A stretch of 64,000 bases of DNA from Rhizobium rosettiformans W3. Its GTDB lineage: Bacteria; Pseudomonadota; Alphaproteobacteria; Rhizobiales; Rhizobiaceae. The notes beneath the pieces were generated by a model. That model ran no database searches. It saw only the letters and a program-made list of their open reading frames with translations, and was not told the DNA's origin. Every line of letters begins with the position of its first letter. Within the stretch, counting starts at the first letter, position 1. The position numbers were made by a program, and so were the translations under genes. The DNA is taken from NCBI RefSeq assembly GCF_004912135.1, contig NZ_STGU01000001.1, positions 1 through 64,000 on the forward strand, read 5' to 3'. This document shows positions 34,985 to 44,428 of the stretch, piece by piece.

Positions 34985-35933
34985 GAAGTTCGACGAGCGA
35001 CATCTCATCCAGCTGGCTGCCGTGGTCAAGACGGGTGGCGTCACCGAAGGTGCGGCCCTCCTGGGGTTGGCACAGCCGGCGGTCTCGCGCACGTTGTCGA
35101 TGCTGGAAAAGAGGATTGGCGAACCGCTCTTCATCAAGGGCCGGCGCCCGCTGCAGCCGACGCCGCTCGGGATTGCGCTGGCAGAACACGGCCTTGCCAT
35201 GCTGGCGGCGTCGCGCAAGGCCTCCGATCTGATGGAAAGCTTCCGGGTCGGCAAAAGTGGCGTGGTGCGGGTCGGCGGCAGTCCCTTCTTCATGGATTCG
35301 CTGATCGCCGGCATGTGTGCCGAGTTTCAGGCGACGCATCCGGATGTGCGGATCGACCAGTCCTATGGCTATTTTCCTGACCTGCGGGCCGCGCTGAAGG
35401 CCGACCAGATCGATCTGGCAATCTGTCCGATCGACATTCTCGACGAGGGCTCGGGTCTCGCCTTCCAGCAGATCCTGCCCGGCCGCAATGTCATTGCCTG
35501 CCGCGTGACCCATCCGCTTCTGTTGAAGCGGCGTGTGCAGCCATCGCATCTTCTCGACTATTCCTGGGTGGCGCCGCCGCCGGGCAGTCCGCTTCTAGCC
35601 GACCTCAGAGCACTGCTGCTCTCCTTCGGGGCAACGGAAATCCGCATCCGCTATTCCGGCGGGTCGCTGGCGAGTGTCGTCAATTATCTGAAGGGCGCCG
35701 ATGCGCTGACCGTGATGCCGCACAGCGTGGTCTTTGCCCAGCGCAAGGAAAAGACGATCACGGCCCTGCCGATCAACATTCCGCATCCGGAGAGGGCGCT
35801 TGCCATCCTCCGGCGTGTCGATGCGCCGCGGTCTCCGGCGGTCGAGCAGTTTTCATCCTTCGTGCGGTCGAGCTTTGAAAACCTGCGCCACCTGATCAAG
35901 CGCCATGAAGAGGCAGTCGTCTGGGGAAGCTGA
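34983..35933 (+). CDS. LysR-family regulator of the hydroxyquinol operon
   Basis: The 316-residue protein starts MKFDERHLIQLAAVVKTGGV and has a LysR helix-turn-helix (about residues 5-62: GAALLGLAQPAVSRTLSMLE) and an effector domain. It is divergent from the nine-gene aromatic operon with 98 bp between starts, so it is the likely activator. It is a clear paralogue of the LysR at 39092-40069, sharing most of the N-terminal 60 residues. Confidence 0.9.
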   Translation: MKFDERHLIQLAAVVKTGGVTEGAALLGLAQPAVSRTLSMLEKRIGEPLFIKGRRPLQPTPLGIALAEHGLAMLAASRKASDLMESFRVGKSGVVRVGGSPFFMDSLIAGMCAEFQATHPDVRIDQSYGYFPDLRAALKADQIDLAICPIDILDEGSGLAFQQILPGRNVIACRVTHPLLLKRRVQPSHLLDYSWVAPPPGSPLLADLRALLLSFGATEIRIRYSGGSLASVVNYLKGADALTVMPHSVVFAQRKEKTITALPINIPHPERALAILRRVDAPRSPAVEQFSSFVRSSFENLRHLIKRHEEAVVWGS

Positions 35934-35955
35934 CGGGCCCGCTTGAGCAGGCCCG
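35934..35955. terminator. Hairpin between convergent genes
   Basis: CGGGCC and GGCCCG form a 6-bp stem with a 10-base loop directly after the LysR stop and before the end of the convergent binding-protein gene. No good T-run follows on either strand, so it is a weak bidirectional terminator candidate. Confidence 0.35.
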
Positions 35956-35969
35956 CCTCTGTCGTGTCT

Positions 35970-37244
35970 TCAGGCTAAGGCTTCCATCTTGCCGGCGGTC
36001 GGAATGTTCGGTGCCGTCTTGTTGTCGACGATGACGAGGTCAAAGGTGCCATCGTCCTTGCGGCGCCACTGGCCGCCGACCAGCGGCGTCTTAGTGACGT
36101 TCTTCGCCGCAAAGGGCGGCACGCCCTGGCCGTTCCATTCGACGCGGCCGACGATGGTGTCGACCTTGGAGGCGGCGATGGCCGCAGCGACCGCCTCGGG
36201 ATCCGTCACGTCGTCGACGCGCCCCATGACATCGGTTGCCATCTCGAAGAGCGAGTGGATGAAGCCGATCGGCTGCGTCCACGGGCGGCCGGTCTTGGCG
36301 GTGAAGTCGGCGGCGAGCTCGCCGGCACTCTGGCCCGTCAGCGACGACTTGAACGGATGCTGCGCGGACCACCAGACTTCCGAGGAGAGGTTGTGGCCGG
36401 CGGGGCCCAGGGTCTCGACCGATTGCGGGAAGAGGATCGCCTTGGCGACGGTGACGGCCTTCGGATTGAAACCCTGCTGCTTGGCCTGGTTCCAGAAGGT
36501 GGTGAAGTCAGGCGGAATGACGACGCCGGTGATGATGTCACATTGACCGTCCTTGAAGGCATTGACCTGTGCGGTGAAGTCATCTGTCAGGTTCTGGTAG
36601 CGGCCCGGATCGAGGAGCTCGAAACCGGCCTGTGCAAGGCCCGGCTTCAGGCCGACATTCGGGTCACCCCAGGCATTGCCATCGGCATCATTGGGGAAGA
36701 GGCCGCCGACCTTCTTGTTGGTATCGAGTTGGGCCCACATGTTGGTAAAAACGGCGATGACGTCTTCCAGGCCCCAGAAGTAATGGTAAGCGAAATCGAA
36801 CGGCTTCCAGCTTGCGGGATCGCCGGGATTGCCCTGCTGGCCGATGAACCAGGGCTGCCAGGGGGCCTTGGTGGAAATGCAGGGAATGCCTTCGGCCTCA
36901 CAGGTGGTCGCGACCGGATTGGTGTTCTCAGGGGTCGAGGCGACCAGCATCAGGTTGATCTCATCGGAGAGGATGAGTTCCTTCGCCACGTCCGCTGCCC
37001 GGTTCGGGTTGGACTGGCTGTCCTTGACGATGATCTCGAAGTTCTTGCCTGCCTCGGTCGCGAGGAATGAGGCGATGTTGTAGGCGTCGCTCTCGCCGAA
37101 GCTTGCCAGCGGTCCCGTCTGCGGGCTCACGTATCCAAGCTTGATCTTGGCTCCTTGAGCAATTGCCGGCGCGGCGAGGCCGCCAAGCCCATAGGCGAGA
37201 CCGGTCGCGGCGCCCGCCTTCAGCAGTTTTCTGCGCGTAATCAT
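35970..37244 (-). CDS. Liv-type ABC substrate-binding protein, orphan paralogue, Tat-exported
   Basis: The 424-residue protein has a Tat signal (TRRKLLKAGAATGLAYGLGG...APAIAQ) and a mature part closely like the binding protein at 31618-32898 (KLGYVSPQTGPLASFGESDA). No permease or ATPase gene accompanies it, so it may feed the Liv-type transporter of the neighbouring operon with a different ligand. It is third in the operon after the VOC dioxygenase and the hydrolase, 27 bp behind the latter. Confidence 0.92.
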   Translation of the reverse strand: MITRRKLLKAGAATGLAYGLGGLAAPAIAQGAKIKLGYVSPQTGPLASFGESDAYNIASFLATEAGKNFEIIVKDSQSNPNRAADVAKELILSDEINLMLVASTPENTNPVATTCEAEGIPCISTKAPWQPWFIGQQGNPGDPASWKPFDFAYHYFWGLEDVIAVFTNMWAQLDTNKKVGGLFPNDADGNAWGDPNVGLKPGLAQAGFELLDPGRYQNLTDDFTAQVNAFKDGQCDIITGVVIPPDFTTFWNQAKQQGFNPKAVTVAKAILFPQSVETLGPAGHNLSSEVWWSAQHPFKSSLTGQSAGELAADFTAKTGRPWTQPIGFIHSLFEMATDVMGRVDDVTDPEAVAAAIAASKVDTIVGRVEWNGQGVPPFAAKNVTKTPLVGGQWRRKDDGTFDLVIVDNKTAPNIPTAGKMEALA

Positions 37245-37271
37245 GCTGTCCTCCTCCCTTGTTGTCCTGAC

Positions 37272-37934
37272 TTAAGCCGCGACGCGGCGAAATGGTCGGC
37301 TGCCCTCCGCAAGATCCCGAAGCATGGCTTCGAGCGCTTTGACCTCCATGTCGGAGGCCTGATGTGTCCGGCCCGGAAACAGTTCGCAGCGAAGCCTCGC
37401 CCGCGCCCTCCCAAGCGCTTCCGAGGCTTCCGCGAAAGCCGAGACCGGGATCCACGGATCCTGATCGGATCCGGTGAGGTAGACGGGCATCCCGTCGAGA
37501 TCGCGCGACGGGCGCTCATCGCGCACCTGCCCGACACGGCAGCCCGTGAGATTGACCATGGCCCCATTCCAGGGGCCGAAAGCCATCGCATATTCAAGCG
37601 ACAGGCAGGCGCCCTGGCTGAAGCCGCCGATGAGGAGGGGCTTTTGCGCGCCGCCCGCCTGTCGCAGGGCCCCCGCCAGCCCGTGGAGATAGTCGAGTGA
37701 TGCCGTCAACTCGTTGCGTGTCGGGTCCGTCAGTGGGTCCGTGGCGCGCGCTGCATACCAGGAGTTGCCGGTTGCTCGCGGAAGGCAATAGGCGACGCCC
37801 GGAACGGCCAGCCGGCCGACGACCTGCTCGATCATGTCCTCGGGCGACTGGGTTCGCCCGTGGATGAAGACGCAAAGAACATCGGCTTCCGCCGGTGCGA
37901 CACCTGCGGTGAGCGGTTCGCCATGAATGGCCAT
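37272..37934 (-). CDS. Phospholipase/carboxylesterase-family serine hydrolase (MhqD-like)
   Basis: The 220-residue alpha/beta hydrolase has the nucleophile elbow GFSQG with Ser106, an acid in GSDQDPWIP (Asp159) and His191 in PGRTHQ, plus the oxyanion-site IHGRTQSP. The family includes esterases and MhqD of Bacillus, which is induced with a ring-cleaving VOC dioxygenase during hydroquinone stress. Here it directly follows such a dioxygenase gene by 13 bp, which supports a role in quinone or hydroquinone metabolism. Exact substrate unknown. Confidence 0.83.
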   Translation of the reverse strand: MAIHGEPLTAGVAPAEADVLCVFIHGRTQSPEDMIEQVVGRLAVPGVAYCLPRATGNSWYAARATDPLTDPTRNELTASLDYLHGLAGALRQAGGAQKPLLIGGFSQGACLSLEYAMAFGPWNGAMVNLTGCRVGQVRDERPSRDLDGMPVYLTGSDQDPWIPVSAFAEASEALGRARARLRCELFPGRTHQASDMEVKALEAMLRDLAEGSRPFRRVAA

Positions 37935-37947
37935 ATTCGCCCCCGGA

Positions 37948-38904
37948 TCAGAAGTTCGCGGGTTCGAGGCCGGCGATCAGCTCTTCGCGGCGATCCTCGA
38001 ACCATGGCGGGAAGACGAGCGTCGAACCGATCGCATCGGCCGGCTCATCCTTCGCCCAGCCGCCTTCGACCGACCAGGCGATCTCGAACAGCGCACCGCC
38101 CGGCGAGCGAACATAGCAGGACTTGAAGTAATTGCGGTCCTTCTGGTCGGAGACATCGGTAAAGCCCAGGCCCTCGATGTGGGCTTTCAGCTTCAGCTGG
38201 TTCTCTTCGTTGACCGTGTTGAGCGCGAGGTGGTGGATCGTGCCGCCCGAAAGCGTCCATGTGCCCTGCGGGCCATTCGGCTGGTGCAGGACTTCGACCA
38301 TGCTCGATGGGCCACCATTGTTCGGTACCGAAAACATCAGGCCCTCGTCGCTGTCGGCTTCCTTCTTCATGCCCATGGCAATCGTCAGGAAGTCATCCAT
38401 CGAGGTGCGATCGAAGACGGCGACGGCGGCGCCATAGATGCCGCGGATGCCGTGAGCGGGGCCAACGCCATTCACGTCGCTGGTGATCGGCGTGCGGGTA
38501 TCGGCCGGGCTCTCGACCAGTTCGTGATCGATGCCGCAAGGGTGGGCGAGCGCCACGCGGGTGATGCCAAAGCGGCTGGTCTTGGTCGCGGGGATGCCGC
38601 GTGCGTTCAGGCGGTCGACCCAGAAGTCGGCCGAGCCGACCGGGATCGAAAGCTGGATGATCTTCGACTGGTTGGTGCCGCGCTTGCCGTAAATGCCGGG
38701 CTTCTTGAAGGGAAAGGTGGTGACGATCGTCGAAGGGTCGCCGCTCTTTGCACCGTAGTAGAGGTGGTAGACCGGGATGGTGCCGTCGAAGAGAACTGTG
38801 CGCTTGATGGAATGCAGGCCAAGTGTCTTTGTGTAAAAGTCATAGTCCTCCTGAGCACCGTCGGTGCTCAGCGTGAGGTGATGGTAACCCGAGATGAACG
38901 ACAT
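37948..38904 (-). CDS. VOC-family ring-cleaving dioxygenase (MhqO/LinE-like)
   Basis: The 318-residue protein has two vicinal-oxygen-chelate modules. Metal-ligand candidates are His in GYHHLTL near the start, His in GGTIHHLALNT and Glu in GGALFEIAW near the end, the normal 2-His-1-Glu arrangement. Relatives include MhqO/MhqA and other hydroquinone-type extradiol dioxygenases. It is the first gene of a three-gene operon divergent from a LysR gene, and probably opens a hydroquinone-like ring. Confidence 0.85.
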   Translation of the reverse strand: MSFISGYHHLTLSTDGAQEDYDFYTKTLGLHSIKRTVLFDGTIPVYHLYYGAKSGDPSTIVTTFPFKKPGIYGKRGTNQSKIIQLSIPVGSADFWVDRLNARGIPATKTSRFGITRVALAHPCGIDHELVESPADTRTPITSDVNGVGPAHGIRGIYGAAVAVFDRTSMDDFLTIAMGMKKEADSDEGLMFSVPNNGGPSSMVEVLHQPNGPQGTWTLSGGTIHHLALNTVNEENQLKLKAHIEGLGFTDVSDQKDRNYFKSCYVRSPGGALFEIAWSVEGGWAKDEPADAIGSTLVFPPWFEDRREELIAGLEPANF

Positions 38905-39078
38905 TGCTTCTTCTCCTCCAGATTTTCAAATGCAGGGGATGTGCCGCTTCCTGACGAACAGGTCCTCCAGCGGTTTGAATTGCCGCTCCCGTTCTTTTTG
39001 CGTCAGGCCGGATCCTTCCCAATGATCAGACTATATAGGTGCCCGGGTCATCTGTTGATAAAATTGCTTATGTTCCAT

Positions 39079-39093
39079 ATAGCATATTGCTAT
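39079..39093. promoter_or_regulatory. LysR-type operator over the regulator's start codon
   Basis: ATAGC-atatt-GCTAT is a perfect 5-5-5 inverted repeat running into the ATG of the LysR gene, the same place as the ATAAC/GTTAT repeat of the paralogous LysR. It lies in the 187-bp gap to the divergent dioxygenase operon. Confidence 0.6.
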
Positions 39094-40069
39094 GAAGATA
39101 GATGAGCGCCATCTGGTTCAGCTTGCTGCCGTCGCCGAAACCGGTGGCGTGACGGAAGGTGCCGCAATGCTCGGCATGACTCAGCCGGCAGTATCGCGCA
39201 CCCTCTCGATGCTGGAGCGACGGGTGGGGGAGCCACTCTTCATTCCGGGCAAGCGGCCCCTGCAATTGACGCCACTGGGACAGCAACTTGCCATCCAGGG
39301 GCGCTCGATCCTGGGCGCCTCACGCAAGGCGGTCGAGATCGTCAGAAGTTTTCAGTCGGGGACTGCCGGACGGATCAAGGTGGGCGGCGTTCCCTTCTTC
39401 ATGGATGCCGTGATCTCGCAGATGATCGCCTCCTTCCAGCTTTGTGAGCGCGACATCATGGTCGAGCAATCCTACGGCAATCTGCCGGATCTGCTCACCG
39501 AGCTCGATTCCAGCCAGATCGACCTCGCGATCACGCCGATCGGCAGCACGGATCTCAAGACCGATTTCGAATTTCAGCCAATCCTGCCGGGTCGCAACGT
39601 TCTGACCTGTGCTGTCGGGCATCCGCTCTTGCGCAAGCGACGCCTGAGCATCGAGGATATTCTCGCCTACCCCTGGGTCGCGCCGCTGCCGGGCTCGCCG
39701 CTGGTGCTCGACCTGCACAACATCCTGATCACGCTCGGGATCAGCGAATTATCCGTACGCTATTCCGGCGGATCGCTGCTTTCCGTGGTGAACTACGTCG
39801 CGTCGACCGATGCACTGGCGATCCTGCCGCATTCGGTGGTCTTCTCCTTCAAAGGCGAGAACAAGATCTCGATCGTGCCGGTCGATATCCCGCAGCCCGA
39901 ACGTACGCTGGGCATCATCACCAAGCGGAAGACCTTTCCCAATCCGGCCCGTCGGAAGTTTCAGGACCACATCGTCCGTGAATTCACCGATCTGAAGAAG
40001 GTCATCGAGCGACACGAGAAGTCGATCGTCTGGGGGCAGGGGCCGTTTCTGCCGGAGCGGGACCGCTGA
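39092..40069 (+). CDS. LysR-family regulator of the VOC dioxygenase operon
   Basis: The 325-residue regulator begins MKIDERHLVQLAAVAETGGV and has the LysR helix-turn-helix (GAAMLGMTQPAVSRTLSMLE) and effector domain. It is divergent from the dioxygenase-hydrolase-binding-protein operon and is probably its activator. It looks like the product of a duplication shared with the LysR at 34983-35933; the effector domains have diverged more than the DNA-binding parts. Confidence 0.9.
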   Translation: MKIDERHLVQLAAVAETGGVTEGAAMLGMTQPAVSRTLSMLERRVGEPLFIPGKRPLQLTPLGQQLAIQGRSILGASRKAVEIVRSFQSGTAGRIKVGGVPFFMDAVISQMIASFQLCERDIMVEQSYGNLPDLLTELDSSQIDLAITPIGSTDLKTDFEFQPILPGRNVLTCAVGHPLLRKRRLSIEDILAYPWVAPLPGSPLVLDLHNILITLGISELSVRYSGGSLLSVVNYVASTDALAILPHSVVFSFKGENKISIVPVDIPQPERTLGIITKRKTFPNPARRKFQDHIVREFTDLKKVIERHEKSIVWGQGPFLPERDR

Positions 40070-40118
40070 AGGTTCAGGAGACGAGGTAAGCCGAACTCCC
40101 CCGAGTGTCTTCCGCAAC

Positions 40119-40149
40119 AAAAAGGCCCCACACACCGGAGTGTGCAGGG
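40119..40149 (-). terminator. Terminator of the arabinofuranosidase/ABC operon
   Basis: In the minus direction a 10-bp stem (CCCTGCACAC with GTGTGTGGGG, two G-T pairs) and a TCCG tetraloop are followed by CC and TTTTT. It lies 38 bp after the binding-protein stop. Confidence 0.8.
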
Positions 40150-40186
40150 CAGGCCAGGGAGGCCTTGGGGGAGTTTTTCTCTCCGA

Positions 40187-41497
40187 TCAGATGTCGGCGA
40201 GCAGATCGTTGATGCGGCTTTCGGCCGATGTCAGCGCTTCGTCGACCGGCTTGCCGCCATTGACGGCCGCGCCGACTTCCTCACCGATGATGTCCTGGAT
40301 GGCGAACTGACGCTGGACTTCAGCCGGCAGCGAGCGACCTGTCTGCGCGATCTCGGCGATGTTGTCGCGATGCGGCAGGGACTTGAACTCGGCCATGTCG
40401 AAGACAGCCTTGGCCGCCGGCAGGTGACCGGTGCGGGCCCACTGGAAGTCGTTCTCGGCCAGGAACTTGAAGAGCTTGCCGATGGCTTCCACCTGTTCCG
40501 GCGTGCGGTCCTTCTTCGGCATGACCCAGCTGTGGCCATCCGCATAGGTGCTGTCCTGCGCGGGGAAGAGCTGCGGGACCGGGTAGACCGTGTAGCCGTT
40601 CGACAGGGCCGTGCCTTCCTTTTCGGACTGGGCGACATAATCGCCGATCAACCAGGTGCCGTTGACGGCAATACCACCCTCGCCATTGGCGAAGCCCGAA
40701 ACGGCTGCGGCGTAGTCGAGACCGGTCGTCGAGATGCCTTCGTCCTTCGTTGCCTTCATCAGCTCGACCGCCGCCTTGGCTTCCGGCGTGTTCAGCTTGA
40801 TCGATGTCGGATCGGCGAAGAAATCGGCATTCTGCTGCTGCAGCAGCGTATAGAGGATGCGCGTGTAGGACGCCGTCTCATTGGCCATGATCTGGATGAG
40901 GTAGGGCTTGCCGGTCTTTTCGGTGAACTGCTTGCCCTGCGCGATCAGCTCCTCGCCGGAGGTCGGCAGGATTGGCGTGCCATCCGCATTGACCAGACCG
41001 GCCTCCTTCATCAGGTTCAGGTTGACGTGGAAGAGCATGGTCCAGTTGTCGAAGGGCAGGCCGAAGAGCTGTCCTTCCTTGGTCACGCCGTTGCGGCCCG
41101 CATCGGTGAAGCTGTCGGGTGCGATGCCCTGCGCGGCGAGCACTTCGTCGATCGGCTCGATCAGGCCACGGCTCTGGTAGTCGGAGATCGCAGAATAGTG
41201 CATGGAGACGACGTCGGGTGCAGCGCCCGAGGCGAGCTGCGCGTTCAGCTGGTCATAACCCGGCCATTCGACCGTGGTCACGTTGACGTCGATATCCGGA
41301 TTGTCGGCTTCGAACTTGTTGACGAGCGCGGTGATGATGCCGCATTCGCCCACCGCGGCCGAGACATCCGTGACATTGCCATATTCCGCTTCGCAAGCGC
41401 CGAAGAAGCGCTGCAACTCGATCTTCGTCTGCTCTTGTGCCGATGCGCCCTGGCTCAGCGCGATCATGGCGACAGTCGTCAGTAGAATGCGTTTCAT
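40187..41497 (-). CDS. Sugar ABC substrate-binding protein (family 1)
   Basis: The 436-residue protein has a Sec signal (MKRILLTTVAMIALSQGASA) and a family 1 extracellular solute-binding fold: 'VVSMHYSAISDYQSRGLIEPI', 'GLPFDNWTMLFHVNLNLMKE' and 'GGIAVNGTWLIGDYV'. Mature-end cysteines in FFGACEAEYGNVTDVSAAVGEC could form a disulfide, a feature I recall in some such binding proteins. It is the last gene of the operon with GH51 arabinofuranosidase, so an arabino-oligosaccharide ligand is likely. Confidence 0.9.
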   Translation of the reverse strand: MKRILLTTVAMIALSQGASAQEQTKIELQRFFGACEAEYGNVTDVSAAVGECGIITALVNKFEADNPDIDVNVTTVEWPGYDQLNAQLASGAAPDVVSMHYSAISDYQSRGLIEPIDEVLAAQGIAPDSFTDAGRNGVTKEGQLFGLPFDNWTMLFHVNLNLMKEAGLVNADGTPILPTSGEELIAQGKQFTEKTGKPYLIQIMANETASYTRILYTLLQQQNADFFADPTSIKLNTPEAKAAVELMKATKDEGISTTGLDYAAAVSGFANGEGGIAVNGTWLIGDYVAQSEKEGTALSNGYTVYPVPQLFPAQDSTYADGHSWVMPKKDRTPEQVEAIGKLFKFLAENDFQWARTGHLPAAKAVFDMAEFKSLPHRDNIAEIAQTGRSLPAEVQRQFAIQDIIGEEVGAAVNGGKPVDEALTSAESRINDLLADI

Positions 41498-41543
41498 GAT
41501 GTCTCACTCCCTTATGGCGGGCTGATTGCCCCGTTGAACAAAG

Positions 41544-41566
41544 CCGGCCGGCTCCTCTCCGGCCGG
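41544..41566 (-). promoter_or_regulatory. Intercistronic hairpin before the binding-protein gene
   Basis: CCGGCCGG is repeated as CCGGCCGG with a 7-base spacer, giving an 8-bp GC-only stem in the transcript, then CTTTGTT. It lies in the 76-bp gap between the MalG-type permease and the binding-protein gene. It may be a partial terminator or mRNA-processing boundary. Confidence 0.5.
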
Positions 41567-41573
41567 GTAGGCT

Positions 41574-42425
41574 TCACTTCACCGCGCCACCGGAAACGGC
41601 GGTCACGATGTGTTTCTGGAAGATCACGTAGACGATGAGCGCCGGTACGCTGGCAAACACAGCCTGCGCGGCGAGGAAGCCGAGGCCCTCGCTCTGGGCA
41701 AAGTTCGACTGCGACGAGGCAAGGCCGACCGTCAGCGTGTACATTTCCTTCCGGGTCGCCGAGATCAGCGGCCACCAGTAGTCGTTCCAGCCATGCAGGA
41801 AGGTGAAGATGCCGAGGGTCGCCTGGGCAGGCAGTGTCTGCGGCAGCATGACCTTCCAGAAGATCCGCCATTGTGAGGCGTTGTCGAGCAGAGCTGCTTC
41901 GTCGATCTCCTTGGGGATCGCCCGGAAGAACTGCGTCATCAGGAAGACCCCAAAGGCACCCGACAGACCCGGCAGCATCAGGCCGAGATAGGTGTTGTGC
42001 AGACCGAACCAGTTGAACATCTGGTGGCGGGCGATGATGACCGCCTGTTCGGGTACTGCGAGACCGAACAGCACGATGATGAACAGCGTGCGGCGGAACG
42101 GAAACTCGAGGCGCGCAAAGCCATAGCCGGCGAGGGAAGACAGGATCAGCACCAGCAGCGTCTGGCCGGTCGCGACGACGAGGCTGTTGAAGAACCAGCC
42201 GAAGACCTGGGATGAGTGCCAGATGTTCAGGTAGTTGGCGATCGTATAGGGCGCGCGGAAGACCGAGTCCGTGCCGATCATCAGATCCTGGTTGCTCTTG
42301 ATCGAGAGGCCGACCAGCCAGGCCACCGGCGCCATCATGACGACGGACAAGAGGGCTGCTCCCCAGAGCAGCGAACGGTTGGCGGTCAGGACTTCCGGCT
42401 TGTAGGTGTCGTTCGACCGGTTCAT
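41574..42425 (-). CDS. Sugar ABC permease, MalG type
   Basis: The 283-residue membrane protein has six predicted helices, the EAA loop (AIPKEIDEAALLDNASQWRIFWKVMLPQT) and the family ending (FQKHIVTAVSGGAVK). It overlaps the MalF-type gene by 4 bp (ATGA). It forms the translocation pore of the putative arabino-oligosaccharide importer. Confidence 0.92.
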   Translation of the reverse strand: MNRSNDTYKPEVLTANRSLLWGAALLSVVMMAPVAWLVGLSIKSNQDLMIGTDSVFRAPYTIANYLNIWHSSQVFGWFFNSLVVATGQTLLVLILSSLAGYGFARLEFPFRRTLFIIVLFGLAVPEQAVIIARHQMFNWFGLHNTYLGLMLPGLSGAFGVFLMTQFFRAIPKEIDEAALLDNASQWRIFWKVMLPQTLPAQATLGIFTFLHGWNDYWWPLISATRKEMYTLTVGLASSQSNFAQSEGLGFLAAQAVFASVPALIVYVIFQKHIVTAVSGGAVK

Positions 42426-43303
42426 GCGCCGTCCTCCGTCTTGCGCGAGGACACGACATATTGCGCCATGGCCGCCACGAGGATGATGAGGAAGAGATAC
42501 TGCGAGGCGGCTGCCGCACGGCCGACGTCCCAGCGGACGAAGCCGACCTCGTAGATGTACATGACGAGCGGACGCGAGGATCCGTTCGGGCCGCCATTGG
42601 TCATCAGCTGCGCCTGGCCGAAAAGCTGGAACTGGAAGACGATCTGGATGATCGTCACCAGCATGATGGTGCGGGCAATCGAAGGCAGGGTGATGCGGGT
42701 GAGCACGCGCCAGCGGCTGGCATTGTCGAGCGCCGCTGCTTCATAGAGGTCCTGCGGCACCTGCTGGAGCGCGGCAAGGAAGAGCATCATCGGCAGGCCG
42801 ATGCACCACCAGACGGTCGCGACGCCGACGGCAAAGAGTGACCAGCCTTTGGTCGAGATGAAGTTGATCTGGTCGATGCCTGCCTGTGCGAAGAGGACGG
42901 ACAGGAGGCCGTCGCTGGGAATGAAAACGAAGCGCCAGATCAAGGTGACGATGGTGACCGAGAGCACGGAGGACGAAAAGAACAGACCGCGGAAGAAACT
43001 AGTGGTGCGGGTCGTGCGATTGAGCGCGAGTGCCAGAAAAAGACCGAGGGCAACGAGCGTCGGCACACTCACCAGCACGAAAATGATGGTGTTGCGCAGG
43101 GCCTGCAGAAAGACGGCATCGCCTGCGACCCGGAAATAGTTGGCCAGCCCGACGAAACGGCCGGGGCCGAAGAGGTCGACCTTGTGCAGGCTTAGCCACA
43201 TGCCCCAGAAGAGCGGGAATACGAGCAGGGCGATAAAGACCAGCAGATAGGGCAGGACGAATAGCCCGTGGCTCCACTGGCTGCGACGATAACTCTCCGC
43301 CAT
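42422..43303 (-). CDS. Sugar ABC permease, MalF type
   Basis: The 293-residue membrane protein has typical MalF/UgpA helices and the EAA loop (QVPQDLYEAAALDNASRWRVLTRITLPS). I start it at 43303 (MAESYRRSQW), 1 bp after the ATPase stop; the upstream in-frame ATG lies inside that ATPase gene. Confidence 0.91.
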   Translation of the reverse strand: MAESYRRSQWSHGLFVLPYLLVFIALLVFPLFWGMWLSLHKVDLFGPGRFVGLANYFRVAGDAVFLQALRNTIIFVLVSVPTLVALGLFLALALNRTTRTTSFFRGLFFSSSVLSVTIVTLIWRFVFIPSDGLLSVLFAQAGIDQINFISTKGWSLFAVGVATVWWCIGLPMMLFLAALQQVPQDLYEAAALDNASRWRVLTRITLPSIARTIMLVTIIQIVFQFQLFGQAQLMTNGGPNGSSRPLVMYIYEVGFVRWDVGRAAAASQYLFLIILVAAMAQYVVSSRKTEDGA

Positions 43304-43304
43304 G

Positions 43305-44402
<1,098 letters not shown>

Positions 44403-44428
44403 GGTTTCTCCTCCCCGTCGTCGATTGG

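Noticed and set aside
40070..40186. Small gene between LysR and the sugar-binding protein
   Set aside because: The stretch is accounted for by a terminator hairpin with a T-run for the minus-strand operon.
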